Source of the DNA: Acidobacteriota bacterium | GTDB lineage: Bacteria; Acidobacteriota; Blastocatellia; Pyrinomonadales; Pyrinomonadaceae | DNA length: 25,061 nucleotides | Assembly (NCBI GenBank): GCA_023436495.1 | Contig: JAEZIT010000121.1 | Span: 1 to 25,061 of the forward strand | Reading direction: 5' to 3' | Shown: one piece after another, positions 15,746 to 22,902 of the stretch | Layout of the letters: each line of letters begins with the position of its first letter | How positions within the stretch are numbered: the stretch's first letter is position 1 | The notes under the pieces: model-generated | Told to the model about the DNA's origin: nothing | What the model saw: only the letters and a program-made list of their open reading frames with translations | Database searches by the model: none | Position numbers and translations under genes: made by a program

Positions 15746-16585
15746 ATGGAGTTCAGGGCGCTCATTTTGGTTTCGATACTTTTTGGCACAGCTGTCGGCG
15801 TTAGCTGCGGCGGAGGCTCAAAGACCGGAACTTCAAGCCCCCCGGAACCAGTTGCGACCACCACTCCTGTTCAACTTGCCGACACTCAGACGGTGTCGAT
15901 TGAATCGCCGGACAAGACCGTACTGATCGGTTCACTTTTTGAATCGAGCAAGCCAAATTCGCCCGGTTTGCTGCTGCTGCATCAATGGGAGAGCGACCGC
16001 CATTCGTACGATGAATTGGCGAGAATCCTCCAAAAGCGCGGTTTTACTGTGCTCGCGATAGACGGCCGCGGGTTTGGAGAATCGGTGAGGACGGCCGATG
16101 GACGGGAGATCAAACCCGACCGCAGCAGCGCGACAGTAAAGGCGATGCTCCAGGATGTCGGCGCGTCTGTTGATTTCCTGACGAAGCAGCCTAGTGTTAA
16201 CCCCGCGAAAATCGGAATAGTTGGAGCTTCGTACGGGAGCAGCCTGGCGTTGATCTACGCCGCTGACGAACCGAAGATCAGGGCGGTCGCACTGCTGTCG
16301 CCGGGGCTGAACTATTTTGGCAATATGCCAACCGAACCAGCCGTCGAAAAGTTCACGGATCGGAATAGTCACAATTTGCTTTTCATCGCGGCAAAGGACG
16401 ACAAAGAGTCGGCTGAGGCGGTTCAGAAATTGAATCGAATGGAAGTCGATAATTATCGGTATCCGCTCATGATTTACGACTCCGGCGGACACGGAACTGC
16501 GCTGTTGAAAGTTGGGGCATCCGAACTGATAAGCAATTTCTTCGCTAACGAATTCAATTTTGCAAATTTAAATGTCAGACCTTAA
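15746..16585 (+). CDS. Putative lipoprotein of the alpha/beta-hydrolase (dienelactone hydrolase-like) superfamily
   Basis: 279 residues. The N-terminus MEFRALILVSILFGTAVGVSC ends in a lipobox-like VSC (Cys21), followed by a Ser/Thr/Pro linker, so it is probably membrane-anchored in the periplasm. The hydrolase fold starts at about residue 45: GLLLLHQWESDRHSYDELARIL, VLAIDGRGFGES, nucleophile elbow GASYG at 160-164 (Ser162), an Asp pair at 218-219 in IAAKDDKES, and His249 in DSGGHGTALL. The triad is thus plausible. Substrate unknown; esterase or peptidase activity is possible. Its last 14 bases overlap the sufU start. There is no Shine-Dalgarno site; the ATG directly follows an AT-rich promoter-like region. 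Confidence 0.85.
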   Translation: MEFRALILVSILFGTAVGVSCGGGSKTGTSSPPEPVATTTPVQLADTQTVSIESPDKTVLIGSLFESSKPNSPGLLLLHQWESDRHSYDELARILQKRGFTVLAIDGRGFGESVRTADGREIKPDRSSATVKAMLQDVGASVDFLTKQPSVNPAKIGIVGASYGSSLALIYAADEPKIRAVALLSPGLNYFGNMPTEPAVEKFTDRNSHNLLFIAAKDDKESAEAVQKLNRMEVDNYRYPLMIYDSGGHGTALLKVGASELISNFFANEFNFANLNVRP

Positions 16586-17021
16586 CGAGCTATACCAGGA
16601 AACGATCCTGGAGCATAACAAAAATCCGCGGAATTTTCGCGAGATCGAGAACGCCGACCGTTCGGCGGACGGTAACAACCCTTTGTGCGGAGACGCCCTG
16701 CGGGTTTATGTCGAAATGGACGGCGATACGGTGAAAGACGTGGCGTTCAAGGGATCGGGCTGCGCCATTTCGAAGGCTTCGGCGAGCATGATGACCCAGA
16801 CGGTCAAAGGCAAAACGAAGGCTGAGGCCGATGTCCTTTTTGATGAATTTCACCGAATGGTGACCGGCGAACTGGACATCGAATCGGACGAAAATCATCT
16901 CGGCAAACTCAAGATCTTCGCCGGCGTGCTGGAATTTCCCGCACGTGTAAAATGCGCCTCGCTGAGCTGGCACACACTAAATGCGGCGCTACACGGCGAG
17001 GACGTTGTTTCGACGGAATAG
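16572..17021 (+). CDS. sufU: Fe-S assembly sulfur-acceptor protein SufU
   Basis: 149 residues. SufU is an IscU-like cytosolic protein that accepts persulfide sulfur from SufS, with a zinc ion in the active site. Cys39 and Asp41 (NNPLCGDAL), Cys64 (FKGSGCAISKAS) and Cys128 (FPARVKCASLSWHTL) are the zinc ligands and sulfur acceptor seen in Bacillus SufU. The insertion between Cys64 and Cys128 (FDEFHRMVTGELDIE region) and the lack of the IscU HscA-binding LPPVK motif separate it from IscU. It overlaps the upstream hydrolase by 14 bases and is the last gene of the + strand locus. It has no Shine-Dalgarno site (TTTGCAAATTTAA before ATG), so coupling or leader-independent initiation is likely. Confidence 0.96.
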   Translation: MSDLNELYQETILEHNKNPRNFREIENADRSADGNNPLCGDALRVYVEMDGDTVKDVAFKGSGCAISKASASMMTQTVKGKTKAEADVLFDEFHRMVTGELDIESDENHLGKLKIFAGVLEFPARVKCASLSWHTLNAALHGEDVVSTE

Positions 17022-17028
17022 CCCGGGA

Positions 17029-18516
17029 TCATGCCGAATAAGTTTCCGAAAGCTCGGTGAATTGCCTTACCTGTTCGACGCACCAATGGTCATCCTTGCC
17101 TAATTCTTCAGCCATAATTTCAGCGACAGGCTCAGAGATCTCGACCGCGGCACGTGCATTGAGAAGCAGTGCCCGCGTTCGCCGTGACAGCACATCTTCG
17201 ACTGTTCGCGCCATTTGGCTGCGTACGGCTCGGAGAACGTCCGAACGGGTATAAGGCAGGTTCGAGTGCAGCCGTCCGCCGCCTCTTTCTGCTTCCGGCG
17301 GCGCCTCGATGGGCAAGTTCTTCGTCCGACACGCACGATTTTCAAATCCCGACATTTCGACCGCTTTATCCACCGTGTCTTCGGCCATCTTCCTGTACGT
17401 CGTCCATTTCCCACCGGTTACGGTTATCATTCCTGCGGCGTCCGTAACGATCGCGTGTTCGCGTGATAGCGAGGCGGTACTGCTTGCTGCAGCCGATCTT
17501 AGCAGCGGGCGAATGCCCGTAAAGACGCTCAGAATATCGTGTCGGCACGGTGGCTTTGCCAGATAACCGGCAGCGGTCCGCAGGATAAAATCTATCTCTT
17601 GCTCTAAAGCACGCGGCTCGGGTTCGGCATGGTCGATGGGAGTGTCTGTCGTACCTGCGAGCGTATGCCCTTGCCATGGAATTATGAACAGAACGCGGCC
17701 GTCGCTGGTTTTCGGGACGATGGTCGCCGATTCTCCGGGGCAAAACGTGCCGTCAAATACGAGATGCACACCTTGGCTCAGCGTAACCAGGTCTTCGGCC
17801 GCGGGATCGGACATTTTACGAACGTCATCGCAGAACGCTCCCGTCGCGTTGATCACGCACTTTGCGGCTGCTGTGAACGAGTGTCCGGATTCGCTGTCCT
17901 GAAATACAACGCCGTTTGCCCTGCCCGTCGTGTCTTTTGTCAATGACGTGACCGGCGCGTAATTCAAGATCGCGGCACCGTGCCTGTCGGCCGTGACCGC
18001 TATGTCGATGAGCAGACGGCTGTCATCGAACTGGCCGTCGAAATAGGACACGCCGCCGCGGAGGCTTTTCGCGTTTATGTTCGGCAGCCGGGTCAGCGTT
18101 TCGTTTCGCGAAAGCATGGCCGACCTGCCGAAACTATATTTTCCGGCGAGGAGATCATAGATCTTTAGCCCGGCGGCATAATAGAGCATTTGCCAAACGC
18201 TGTAGCAGGGCACGATAAATTCTGTTTTCCGCACGGCGTGCGGCGCGTTTCGGTGAAGGATTCCGCGTTCTCTGAGAGCTTCGCGGACGAGCGCGATATT
18301 ACCTTGTTCAAGATAGCGGACGCCGCCGTGAATTAGCTTTGTACTGCGGCTGGACGTGCCCTTGCCGAGGTCGAATCGTTCCAACAGCAGCACGTCACAG
18401 CCTCGCGACGCCGCGTCCAGTGCGCAGCCGACGCCCGTCGCGCCGCCGCCGATCACGATCATATCCCACGGCTCAGTGCGGCCGGAAACCCGCTTCAGAA
18501 TTTCGTCCCGATCCAT
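17029..18516 (-). CDS. glpD: Aerobic glycerol-3-phosphate dehydrogenase
   Basis: 495 residues from the ATG at 18516 (MDRDEILKRV); a 28-residue longer reading frame exists but overlaps the divergent gene. It is an FAD-dependent, membrane-associated enzyme that oxidises glycerol-3-phosphate to dihydroxyacetone phosphate and feeds electrons to quinone. The dinucleotide fold DMIVIGGGATGVGCALDAASRG is at 18-39, GTSSRSTKLIHGGVRYLEQGN at 53-73, a central SYFDGQFDDSRLLIDIA segment, IPWQGHTLAGTTDTP, and the second FAD segment ITVTGGKWTTYRKMAEDTVD. A C-terminal DAO_C-type helical domain follows. The gene ends only seven bases from sufU on the opposite strand, with no room for a terminator between them. 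Some homologues act anaerobically, but the length suits the aerobic type. Confidence 0.94.
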   Translation of the reverse strand: MDRDEILKRVSGRTEPWDMIVIGGGATGVGCALDAASRGCDVLLLERFDLGKGTSSRSTKLIHGGVRYLEQGNIALVREALRERGILHRNAPHAVRKTEFIVPCYSVWQMLYYAAGLKIYDLLAGKYSFGRSAMLSRNETLTRLPNINAKSLRGGVSYFDGQFDDSRLLIDIAVTADRHGAAILNYAPVTSLTKDTTGRANGVVFQDSESGHSFTAAAKCVINATGAFCDDVRKMSDPAAEDLVTLSQGVHLVFDGTFCPGESATIVPKTSDGRVLFIIPWQGHTLAGTTDTPIDHAEPEPRALEQEIDFILRTAAGYLAKPPCRHDILSVFTGIRPLLRSAAASSTASLSREHAIVTDAAGMITVTGGKWTTYRKMAEDTVDKAVEMSGFENRACRTKNLPIEAPPEAERGGGRLHSNLPYTRSDVLRAVRSQMARTVEDVLSRRTRALLLNARAAVEISEPVAEIMAEELGKDDHWCVEQVRQFTELSETYSA

Positions 18517-18537
18517 CGAAGCAAATGTAGCAGATAA

Positions 18538-18566
18538 CTTGTAAATTTCGCGAAACCGAAAGACAA
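18538..18566 (-). promoter_or_regulatory. Candidate glpD promoter with a palindrome in the spacer
   Basis: On the minus strand, TTGTCT (18566-18561) is a 4 of 6 -35 and TACAAG (18543-18538) a 4 of 6 -10, with a 17-bp spacer. The perfect palindrome TTTCGCGAAA (18546-18555) lies in the spacer, with further CGAAA/TTTCG copies beside it. A repressor bound there would block glpD and possibly the divergent gene. Neither the promoter nor the regulator is proven. Confidence 0.35.
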
Positions 18567-18577
18567 TTTCGACAAGT

Positions 18578-19180
18578 ATGACAGATCCGAACGGACGCAC
18601 GAATCTCTTTCAACATAAACAACCAAACGACTATTACCCATGGCTGGCGGCGTGTCTGGTGATGGCCACGGCCATTACTACACTATGGGCGATGGGGCGC
18701 GTATGGTGGTGCGAGGCGGGCGACCTTGTGCCGTGGTCATGGGATATTTGGAGCCGTCATAATTCGCAGCATCTGATCGACCCGTACCTGTTCACACACA
18801 TCCTGCACGGGGTCTTCGAATTCTGGATACTCGGGCTGATATTTCCCAAGATGCCGCTGGCTTGGCGCCTAGTGATCGCGATCGCGATAGAATCCACTTG
18901 GGAGGTCGGCGAAAACACCGACACCGTCATTCAACGCTATCGCGAAGCTACGCTGTCGCTGGACTATTACGGCGATTCGATCTTGAATTCGCTTGCCGAT
19001 ATCATCGCGTGTGCAGGCGGATTCATGATCGCTTATAGATTGAAATTCTGGCGGTCGCTGGCGTTATTTCTGCTTACGGAATTGGCCCTTATTGTTACGA
19101 TCCGCGACAGCCTTATCCTGAATGTTATTATGCTGATCTATCCGGTCGAGGCGATCAAACAGTGGCAGATGGGCGGCTAA
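18578..19180 (+). CDS. DUF2585 family membrane protein
   Basis: 200 residues with about five hydrophobic segments (about 22-41, 68-86, 91-104, 140-155, 158-195). The pattern GRVWWCEAGDLVPW, SRHNSQHLIDPYLFTHILHGVFEFWILG, ESTWEVGENTDTVIQRYREATLSLDYYGDSILNSLADI is characteristic of the DUF2585 family. It has many conserved His, Asp, Glu and Asn residues near the membrane, which would suit an enzyme, but no function is established as far as I know. The ATG at 18578 is 61 bases from the divergent glpD start. It faces the SdpI-like gene tail to tail. Confidence 0.85.
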   Translation: MTDPNGRTNLFQHKQPNDYYPWLAACLVMATAITTLWAMGRVWWCEAGDLVPWSWDIWSRHNSQHLIDPYLFTHILHGVFEFWILGLIFPKMPLAWRLVIAIAIESTWEVGENTDTVIQRYREATLSLDYYGDSILNSLADIIACAGGFMIAYRLKFWRSLALFLLTELALIVTIRDSLILNVIMLIYPVEAIKQWQMGG

Positions 19181-19181
19181 A

Positions 19182-19200
19182 CGATCTTTTTTTCAGATCG
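19182..19200. terminator. Possible bidirectional terminator between converging genes
   Basis: CGATCT (19182-19187) and AGATCG (19195-19200) form a 6-bp stem with a loop of six T and one C. On the minus strand TTT follows the stem. It lies in the 12-bp gap between DUF2585 and the SdpI-like gene and includes the stop codon of the latter. The stem is short, so it may be weak. Confidence 0.3.
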
Positions 19201-19528
19201 ATCGCTTAACAGGGGAAAACAAAGCGATGCCGATGGACAGTAAGAATATCGCCAATACAGCGATGATAGCAGCATCATGAAGAGATTCCGGCAGGACGAC
19301 CGCGCATATAATCGCTGTTAGGAAAGTGACAACGCCTGCCACGAGCAAGTTTTTCCCGGCCTGAAAATTCACCTCGTACCAAAGCTTGGGATCCGACAAC
19401 GTTTTTTGTGTGCGGCATCCGTACCACATATTCGGCGGAACACGGCGGCGGATCAGCGGAATGGATATCAATATAAAAAGCGGTCCGCACGCGGCAATTA
19501 TTAAGATCGCAATCGTCGAATCGCTCAT
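19193..19528 (-). CDS. SdpI-family small membrane protein
   Basis: 111 residues, three membrane helices at about 6-25, 60-80 and 86-105. Between the first two lies the family signature VPPNMWYGCRTQKTLSDPKLWYEVNFQAGKNL, close to the PxNxxYGxRTxxTLxDPxxWYxAN...AG box of SdpI-type proteins. In Bacillus, SdpI protects against the SdpC toxin and signals to SdpR. Most short homologues such as this carry only the C-terminal half and have unknown function. No sdpABC or sdpR is near. It is third in a minus-strand set, 35 bases after the GrdB-like gene. Confidence 0.85.
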   Translation of the reverse strand: MSDSTIAILIIAACGPLFILISIPLIRRRVPPNMWYGCRTQKTLSDPKLWYEVNFQAGKNLLVAGVVTFLTAIICAVVLPESLHDAAIIAVLAIFLLSIGIALFSPVKRSI

Positions 19529-19563
19529 AAATTTACAATACCACGGCCACGTTGCTGCTCACG

Positions 19564-20355
19564 TTAGCGTTCGCCGCGTGCTGCTTCGATCTGTGATTCC
19601 AGAATGACGGTGAGGCGGCGCGCTCCCGGCTGATCGAAAGTCTCCATCCAGCGGAGCGTGGCGTCCAGGATTCTCAATTGATGCTCGCGCCAATTTGGTT
19701 TACCGGAAACGGATCCGTATTCGCCGTCGTAATACGCACAACGCGGGGCTCGCACGCGGTCTGTTTCTGCCGGATCGACCGATATCATGATCGTCGGGAT
19801 GCCGCTCTGTTCGATGCCGCGTGCAAGAAGGCCCATCGTCTGATGGCATAGGCGTGACGCAGGTATGAGCAGCGCCGCTTGCACGTCGTACCGCTTCAGC
19901 CGTTCGGTGATACGCGGTGCCATTTCCTCGGCGACAAGCGCCGCATTCGGGATGTAGCTGCTCAGGCTCCACCATACGCTGTTGAGCTTTCCGATCACGG
20001 CGTTCTGTTGATACTCGAGCAGGCGATCGATCGGAATTTGCGAATTACGATCCATGTTGATCGCCGTCGGGTCATAACCCTTGGCATCATAGCTCATATC
20101 CGCGGCTTCGACCTCGACCGGTATCTCGCGGAAATTCGTATCGCCGTCGCGCGATGCGGTGTCGAACGGCTCGGTTCCGGTGATGTATCCGCCCGCCGAC
20201 GAGATGAGCGCCAGATTCATCATCGGCAGCGCCCGCCGCACCGGCGTCAGCGGTGCGTGAACGTTCTCAACGAACGGGTATCCGACGAGTCTTTCGTCGC
20301 CGTTCCAACGCGCGAAACGCGCGGAAAATTCGCCAAGTTTTTCGATATTCTGCAT
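19564..20355 (-). CDS. GrdB-like (glycine/sarcosine/betaine reductase selenoprotein B family) protein without the selenocysteine motif
   Basis: 263 residues. The stretches GGYITGTEPFD, GYDPTAINMDRNSQIPIDRLLEYQQNAVIGKLNS and LARGIEQSGIPTIMISVDPAETDRVRAPRCAYYDGEYGS follow the plan of the GrdB/PrdB family. In true reductases the residue before the conserved Cys pair is selenocysteine in a UxxCxxC-like motif. Here the aligned segment reads PASRLCHQTMG, so only one Cys remains (C169) and Ser is at the expected U position. There is no in-frame TGA. Redox catalysis as in Stickland reductases is therefore unlikely, and the role is unknown. It starts five bases after the DUF4149 gene, so the two are co-transcribed. 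Confidence 0.75.
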   Translation of the reverse strand: MQNIEKLGEFSARFARWNGDERLVGYPFVENVHAPLTPVRRALPMMNLALISSAGGYITGTEPFDTASRDGDTNFREIPVEVEAADMSYDAKGYDPTAINMDRNSQIPIDRLLEYQQNAVIGKLNSVWWSLSSYIPNAALVAEEMAPRITERLKRYDVQAALLIPASRLCHQTMGLLARGIEQSGIPTIMISVDPAETDRVRAPRCAYYDGEYGSVSGKPNWREHQLRILDATLRWMETFDQPGARRLTVILESQIEAARGER

Positions 20356-20360
20356 AAAAA

Positions 20361-20891
20361 CTATATTTTGAACTCTTTCTCGAAATTATAAGGTTCGTTC
20401 GACAGAGGTTTGGCGGCCGGCCGTGCCTTTCGGTTCGAAATAATAAAGAATGCCAGCAATCCGGCGATCATTGCAGCCATCATCAGCCACGTGGAATATT
20501 GGTGAAGCTGATTGAACTGGATGCGAAGCGGATCATCGACTGCGACCTCATCGATCGGGCGTCCCATCTGCGTCCGCAGCATCAGCATCCACCACGCAAT
20601 CACGAATTGCGCAACGGCGCATGCGGCCGTGAGTACCAGCAGCAGAATGCGTTCCGTCCACAGCAGGATAAGATTCGTGCCGGCGCGAACGATGAACGAA
20701 GTCAGCAGCAATATTATCCCGACGCCGATGCCCGCGTAATTCAGAATAGCGAGCGTGCGGTTGACCACGGCCCCGGCCATATCACGCTGCGGCAGCACCG
20801 CAAACGCACTCTGTGCGACCGCGATAAAAAACACAGCGGCTCCGAGCCACAAGGCCAGAACAAGCAACCGGACGTCGGACACGAATTTCAT
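20361..20891 (-). CDS. DUF4149 (TMEM205-like) membrane protein
   Basis: 176 residues with four membrane helices at about 7-30, 47-68, 77-100 and 132-152, and a soluble charged C-terminus. The pattern LLVLALWLGAAVFFIAVAQSAFAVLP at the N-terminus, the second helix after NRTLAILNYAG, RIQFNQLHQYSTWLMM near the last helix, and overall length fit DUF4149. The function of the family is unknown. It is the first gene of a minus-strand set with the GrdB-like and SdpI-like genes. A plausible promoter lies 26 bases upstream of its ATG. Confidence 0.8.
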   Translation of the reverse strand: MKFVSDVRLLVLALWLGAAVFFIAVAQSAFAVLPQRDMAGAVVNRTLAILNYAGIGVGIILLLTSFIVRAGTNLILLWTERILLLVLTAACAVAQFVIAWWMLMLRTQMGRPIDEVAVDDPLRIQFNQLHQYSTWLMMAAMIAGLLAFFIISNRKARPAAKPLSNEPYNFEKEFKI

Positions 20892-20917
20892 AACCGAAAG
20901 AGTCGAAGCAAGCTATT

Positions 20918-20946
20918 ATTATGGAGTTTTTAGCCGAAAAGGGCAA
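20918..20946 (-). promoter_or_regulatory. Candidate promoter of the DUF4149-GrdB-like-SdpI-like set
   Basis: Minus strand: TTGCCC (20946-20941, 4 of 6) and CATAAT (20923-20918, 5 of 6) with a 17-bp spacer, in the 77-bp gap after the GT26 gene. GGGC (20955-20952) and GCCC (20944-20941) could form a 4-bp stem followed by TTTT, at most a weak terminator of the GT26 gene. Confidence 0.4.
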
Positions 20947-20968
20947 CGTGGCCCGCTTGTTTGCAAGG

Positions 20969-21730
20969 CTATTTTCCGCGAAGGATCTGGCGCGCGGCAA
21001 GCGCCATGAAACGCGGATTCAAGATAAGGTAACGGCGCCAGAGCCGCCGTGGCTCCTGCGTCAGCCTGAACAGCCATTCCAGGCCGAGTTTGCCCAGCCA
21101 TTCCGGGGATTCCTTCACATTTCCCGCGTAAAAATCGAACGATGCACCGACTCCCAGCATGACCGCCCGAACATTCTCCTTGTGTGCAGCCATCCAATTT
21201 TCCTGTTTCGGACAGCCGAGGCCCATGAAGAGAATGTCCGGAGCCTCATTGTTGATCTCCTCGACGATCGCGGCGTCTTCCTCCGCGGTCAAGGCACGGA
21301 ACGGCGGTGAATATGCGTAGGCGACCTTTAGATTTGGCAGCTCTCTTGCCGCACGTGCCAGCATTGCGTCGATAACTTCTTGTTTGCCGCCGTAGAATCC
21401 CACTGACAGGCCGTGTTCGGCAGCATATTCGCAGAGCATGATCATCAGGTCGTTCGCCCGTACCCGTGTTGCGTCTTTGCGGCCCTGCAATTTCTGCATC
21501 CATACAAGCGGCATTCCGTCCGGTACGATCAGATCGGCGGCGTTCACCTTAGCCCCATATTCCGGGTTGTCGTGCGATTCCATGACCATGTGAACGGTCG
21601 AAAAACACACGTACCCGCCCTTGCCGCGATCAACCAGATCCGCAACACGCTCAATTACCGAATGGTGCGTAACGATGTTCGGATAGAGGCTTACGACCCG
21701 TATCTTGTCCTGTCGTTCGTTCATGTTCAT
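20969..21730 (-). CDS. WecG/TagA/CpsF-family (GT26) glycosyltransferase
   Basis: 253 residues from the ATG at 21730; this start overlaps the upstream stop as ATGA, which decides it. It probably transfers a sugar (in relatives ManNAc or ManNAcA) to a lipid-linked intermediate of a surface polysaccharide at the inner face of the membrane. GGYVCFSTVHMVMESHDNPEYGAKVNAADLIVPDGMPLVW (about 38-77) holds Thr45 and Asp71, matching catalytic residues reported for TagA. FMGLGCPKQENWMAAHKENV and VMLGVGASFDFYAGNVKESPEWLGKLGLEWLFRLTQEP are the C-terminal signatures. The end RRLWRRYLILNPRFMALAARQILRGK is a basic appendage used for membrane binding in this family. It is translationally coupled to the GT4 gene. 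Confidence 0.93.
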   Translation of the reverse strand: MNMNERQDKIRVVSLYPNIVTHHSVIERVADLVDRGKGGYVCFSTVHMVMESHDNPEYGAKVNAADLIVPDGMPLVWMQKLQGRKDATRVRANDLMIMLCEYAAEHGLSVGFYGGKQEVIDAMLARAARELPNLKVAYAYSPPFRALTAEEDAAIVEEINNEAPDILFMGLGCPKQENWMAAHKENVRAVMLGVGASFDFYAGNVKESPEWLGKLGLEWLFRLTQEPRRLWRRYLILNPRFMALAARQILRGK

Positions 21731-22800
21731 GCGGCCCCGATGGCTTCGGCATATATCGATTCGAGCGTTTCGATATACTCTTCGATGCCGAAGTTGTCGC
21801 GTACCGTCGCGATCGCGTTTTCGCGGACAGTCCCCCATTTTTCGGGATGACGTATAAGGTCTTCGAGGACAGCGGTTAGCTGACCGGCATTTCCCGGTTC
21901 AACGACAAATCCGTTCTCGCCGTTGTTGACGACAGCCACGACCGACGCGACGTCCGCGACAACGACCACGCATCCGACCGCCATCGCTTCAAGCATTGCC
22001 ATCGGCAGGCCTTCGCCGTAACGTGACGGAAGTACGAAAATATCCGCCTCGGCGAGTCGCGCCCATTTCTCACGTCCGGCGATCACGCCGCCGTATTGAA
22101 ATTTATCGCCCGCCACCTTTGTCATCCCATCAATAAAAAAGCCCCGCAGCGGACCGTCGCCGTAGGCACGTATCTCGAATTCCACGCCGTGTTCGTTCAG
22201 ACGGCGTGCCGCCTCGATAAGCTCGTGCAGGCCTTTAGATTCGTGCATGCGGCCGAAGAAGATCAGCACTGGCACGGGGTTGTTACGCTCGGGATGGGGA
22301 ACCTCGGAAAATGGGATCGCGTTCGCAAGGATCCGAATATTCAGGTCAGGCCAGCGTTTTCGCAAGGCGGATTCCTCGAGTTCGCTGTACACTATCACGG
22401 TATCGGCACGGCGAAGCATTCGTTCCGTGATGTTTTCGAGACGGCTGTTAGTGAACGGATTCATCAGATATTTTCCGCCGTGAACAGCGACGATCAAGCG
22501 GCGGCCCGCAAGTTTAGCGGCGGCAGCGAGCGCGGCATCGCGCCAGATAGAAAGGTCTGTAAGTGCTGTGTTTATATGCACGATATCGGGCCGCTCGGTC
22601 CGGGCGGCAGCAAAAAAACGAAGCGGAAGGGCAGCCTGTTTTAGGATCCAGGCAGCGTTTGCCGCTTCGCCGTCTTCGCGGCCGGCCTGGAAATGCCGGT
22701 ATTCGTTCGTTCCATGATCGATGATCTGGCGCACGATGGTCGAGATGCCGCTGACATTGCGGTTTTCGTCCAGGCTCGGTGCGGTGATCAAAATTCGCAT
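21727..22800 (-). CDS. GT4-family glycosyltransferase
   Basis: 357 residues from ATG 22800 (MRILITAPSLDENRNVSGIS); a 50-residue longer in-frame extension runs over the promoter region and is not credible. It has the GT-B fold of family 4. The N-terminal domain includes GISTIVRQII and DIVHINTAL. The C-terminal nucleotide-sugar domain has VLIFFGRMHESKGLHELIEAARRL, IRAYGDGPL, the membrane-proximal EADIFVLPSRYGEGLPMAMLEAMAVG with the E-x7-E motif (Glu263, Glu271), and NNGENGFVV. It is a retaining transferase of unknown sugar, probably acting in the same polysaccharide pathway as the downstream GT26 and the divergent sugar transferase. Its TGA overlaps the GT26 start. Confidence 0.92.
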   Translation of the reverse strand: MRILITAPSLDENRNVSGISTIVRQIIDHGTNEYRHFQAGREDGEAANAAWILKQAALPLRFFAAARTERPDIVHINTALTDLSIWRDAALAAAAKLAGRRLIVAVHGGKYLMNPFTNSRLENITERMLRRADTVIVYSELEESALRKRWPDLNIRILANAIPFSEVPHPERNNPVPVLIFFGRMHESKGLHELIEAARRLNEHGVEFEIRAYGDGPLRGFFIDGMTKVAGDKFQYGGVIAGREKWARLAEADIFVLPSRYGEGLPMAMLEAMAVGCVVVVADVASVVAVVNNGENGFVVEPGNAGQLTAVLEDLIRHPEKWGTVRENAIATVRDNFGIEEYIETLESIYAEAIGAA

Positions 22801-22814
22801 CTGAATAAACGAAA

Positions 22815-22844
22815 AGAATAGCCTACTTCGGCGGCGTGCATCAA
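22815..22844 (-). promoter_or_regulatory. Candidate promoter of the GT4-GT26 pair
   Basis: Minus strand: TTGATG (22844-22839, 4 of 6), 18-bp spacer, TATTCT (22820-22815, 4 of 6), which is 14 bases before the GT4 ATG. The -10 lies within AAAAGAATAG, a 10-mer repeated at 22889-22898 on the other side of the divergent region. Confidence 0.3.
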
Positions 22845-22863
22845 AGCGGGACCGCCCGAACGG

Positions 22864-22892
22864 TTGCAAGCGGCGGTTGATTGGCTTAAAAA
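22864..22892 (+). promoter_or_regulatory. Candidate promoter of the sugar-transferase gene
   Basis: TTGCAA (22864-22869, 4 of 6), 17-bp spacer, TAAAAA (22887-22892, 4 of 6), ten bases before the ATG at 22903. If real, the mRNA would be almost leaderless. It overlaps an alternative TTG start at 22864. Confidence 0.25.
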
Positions 22893-22902
22893 GAATAGAG
22901 CG

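Noticed and set aside
17029..18600. Longer glpD reading frame starting at 18600
   Set aside because: The extra 28 residues lie over the divergent promoter region and the start of the DUF2585 gene, and resemble no GlpD N-terminus.
19193..19528. Sdp toxin-immunity system
   Set aside because: Only a short SdpI-type membrane protein is present. There is no toxin precursor, processing gene or ArsR-type SdpR nearby.
19564..20355. Selenoprotein with in-frame TGA and SECIS element
   Set aside because: The frame contains no in-frame TGA before its end, and the redox motif is already replaced by ordinary residues.
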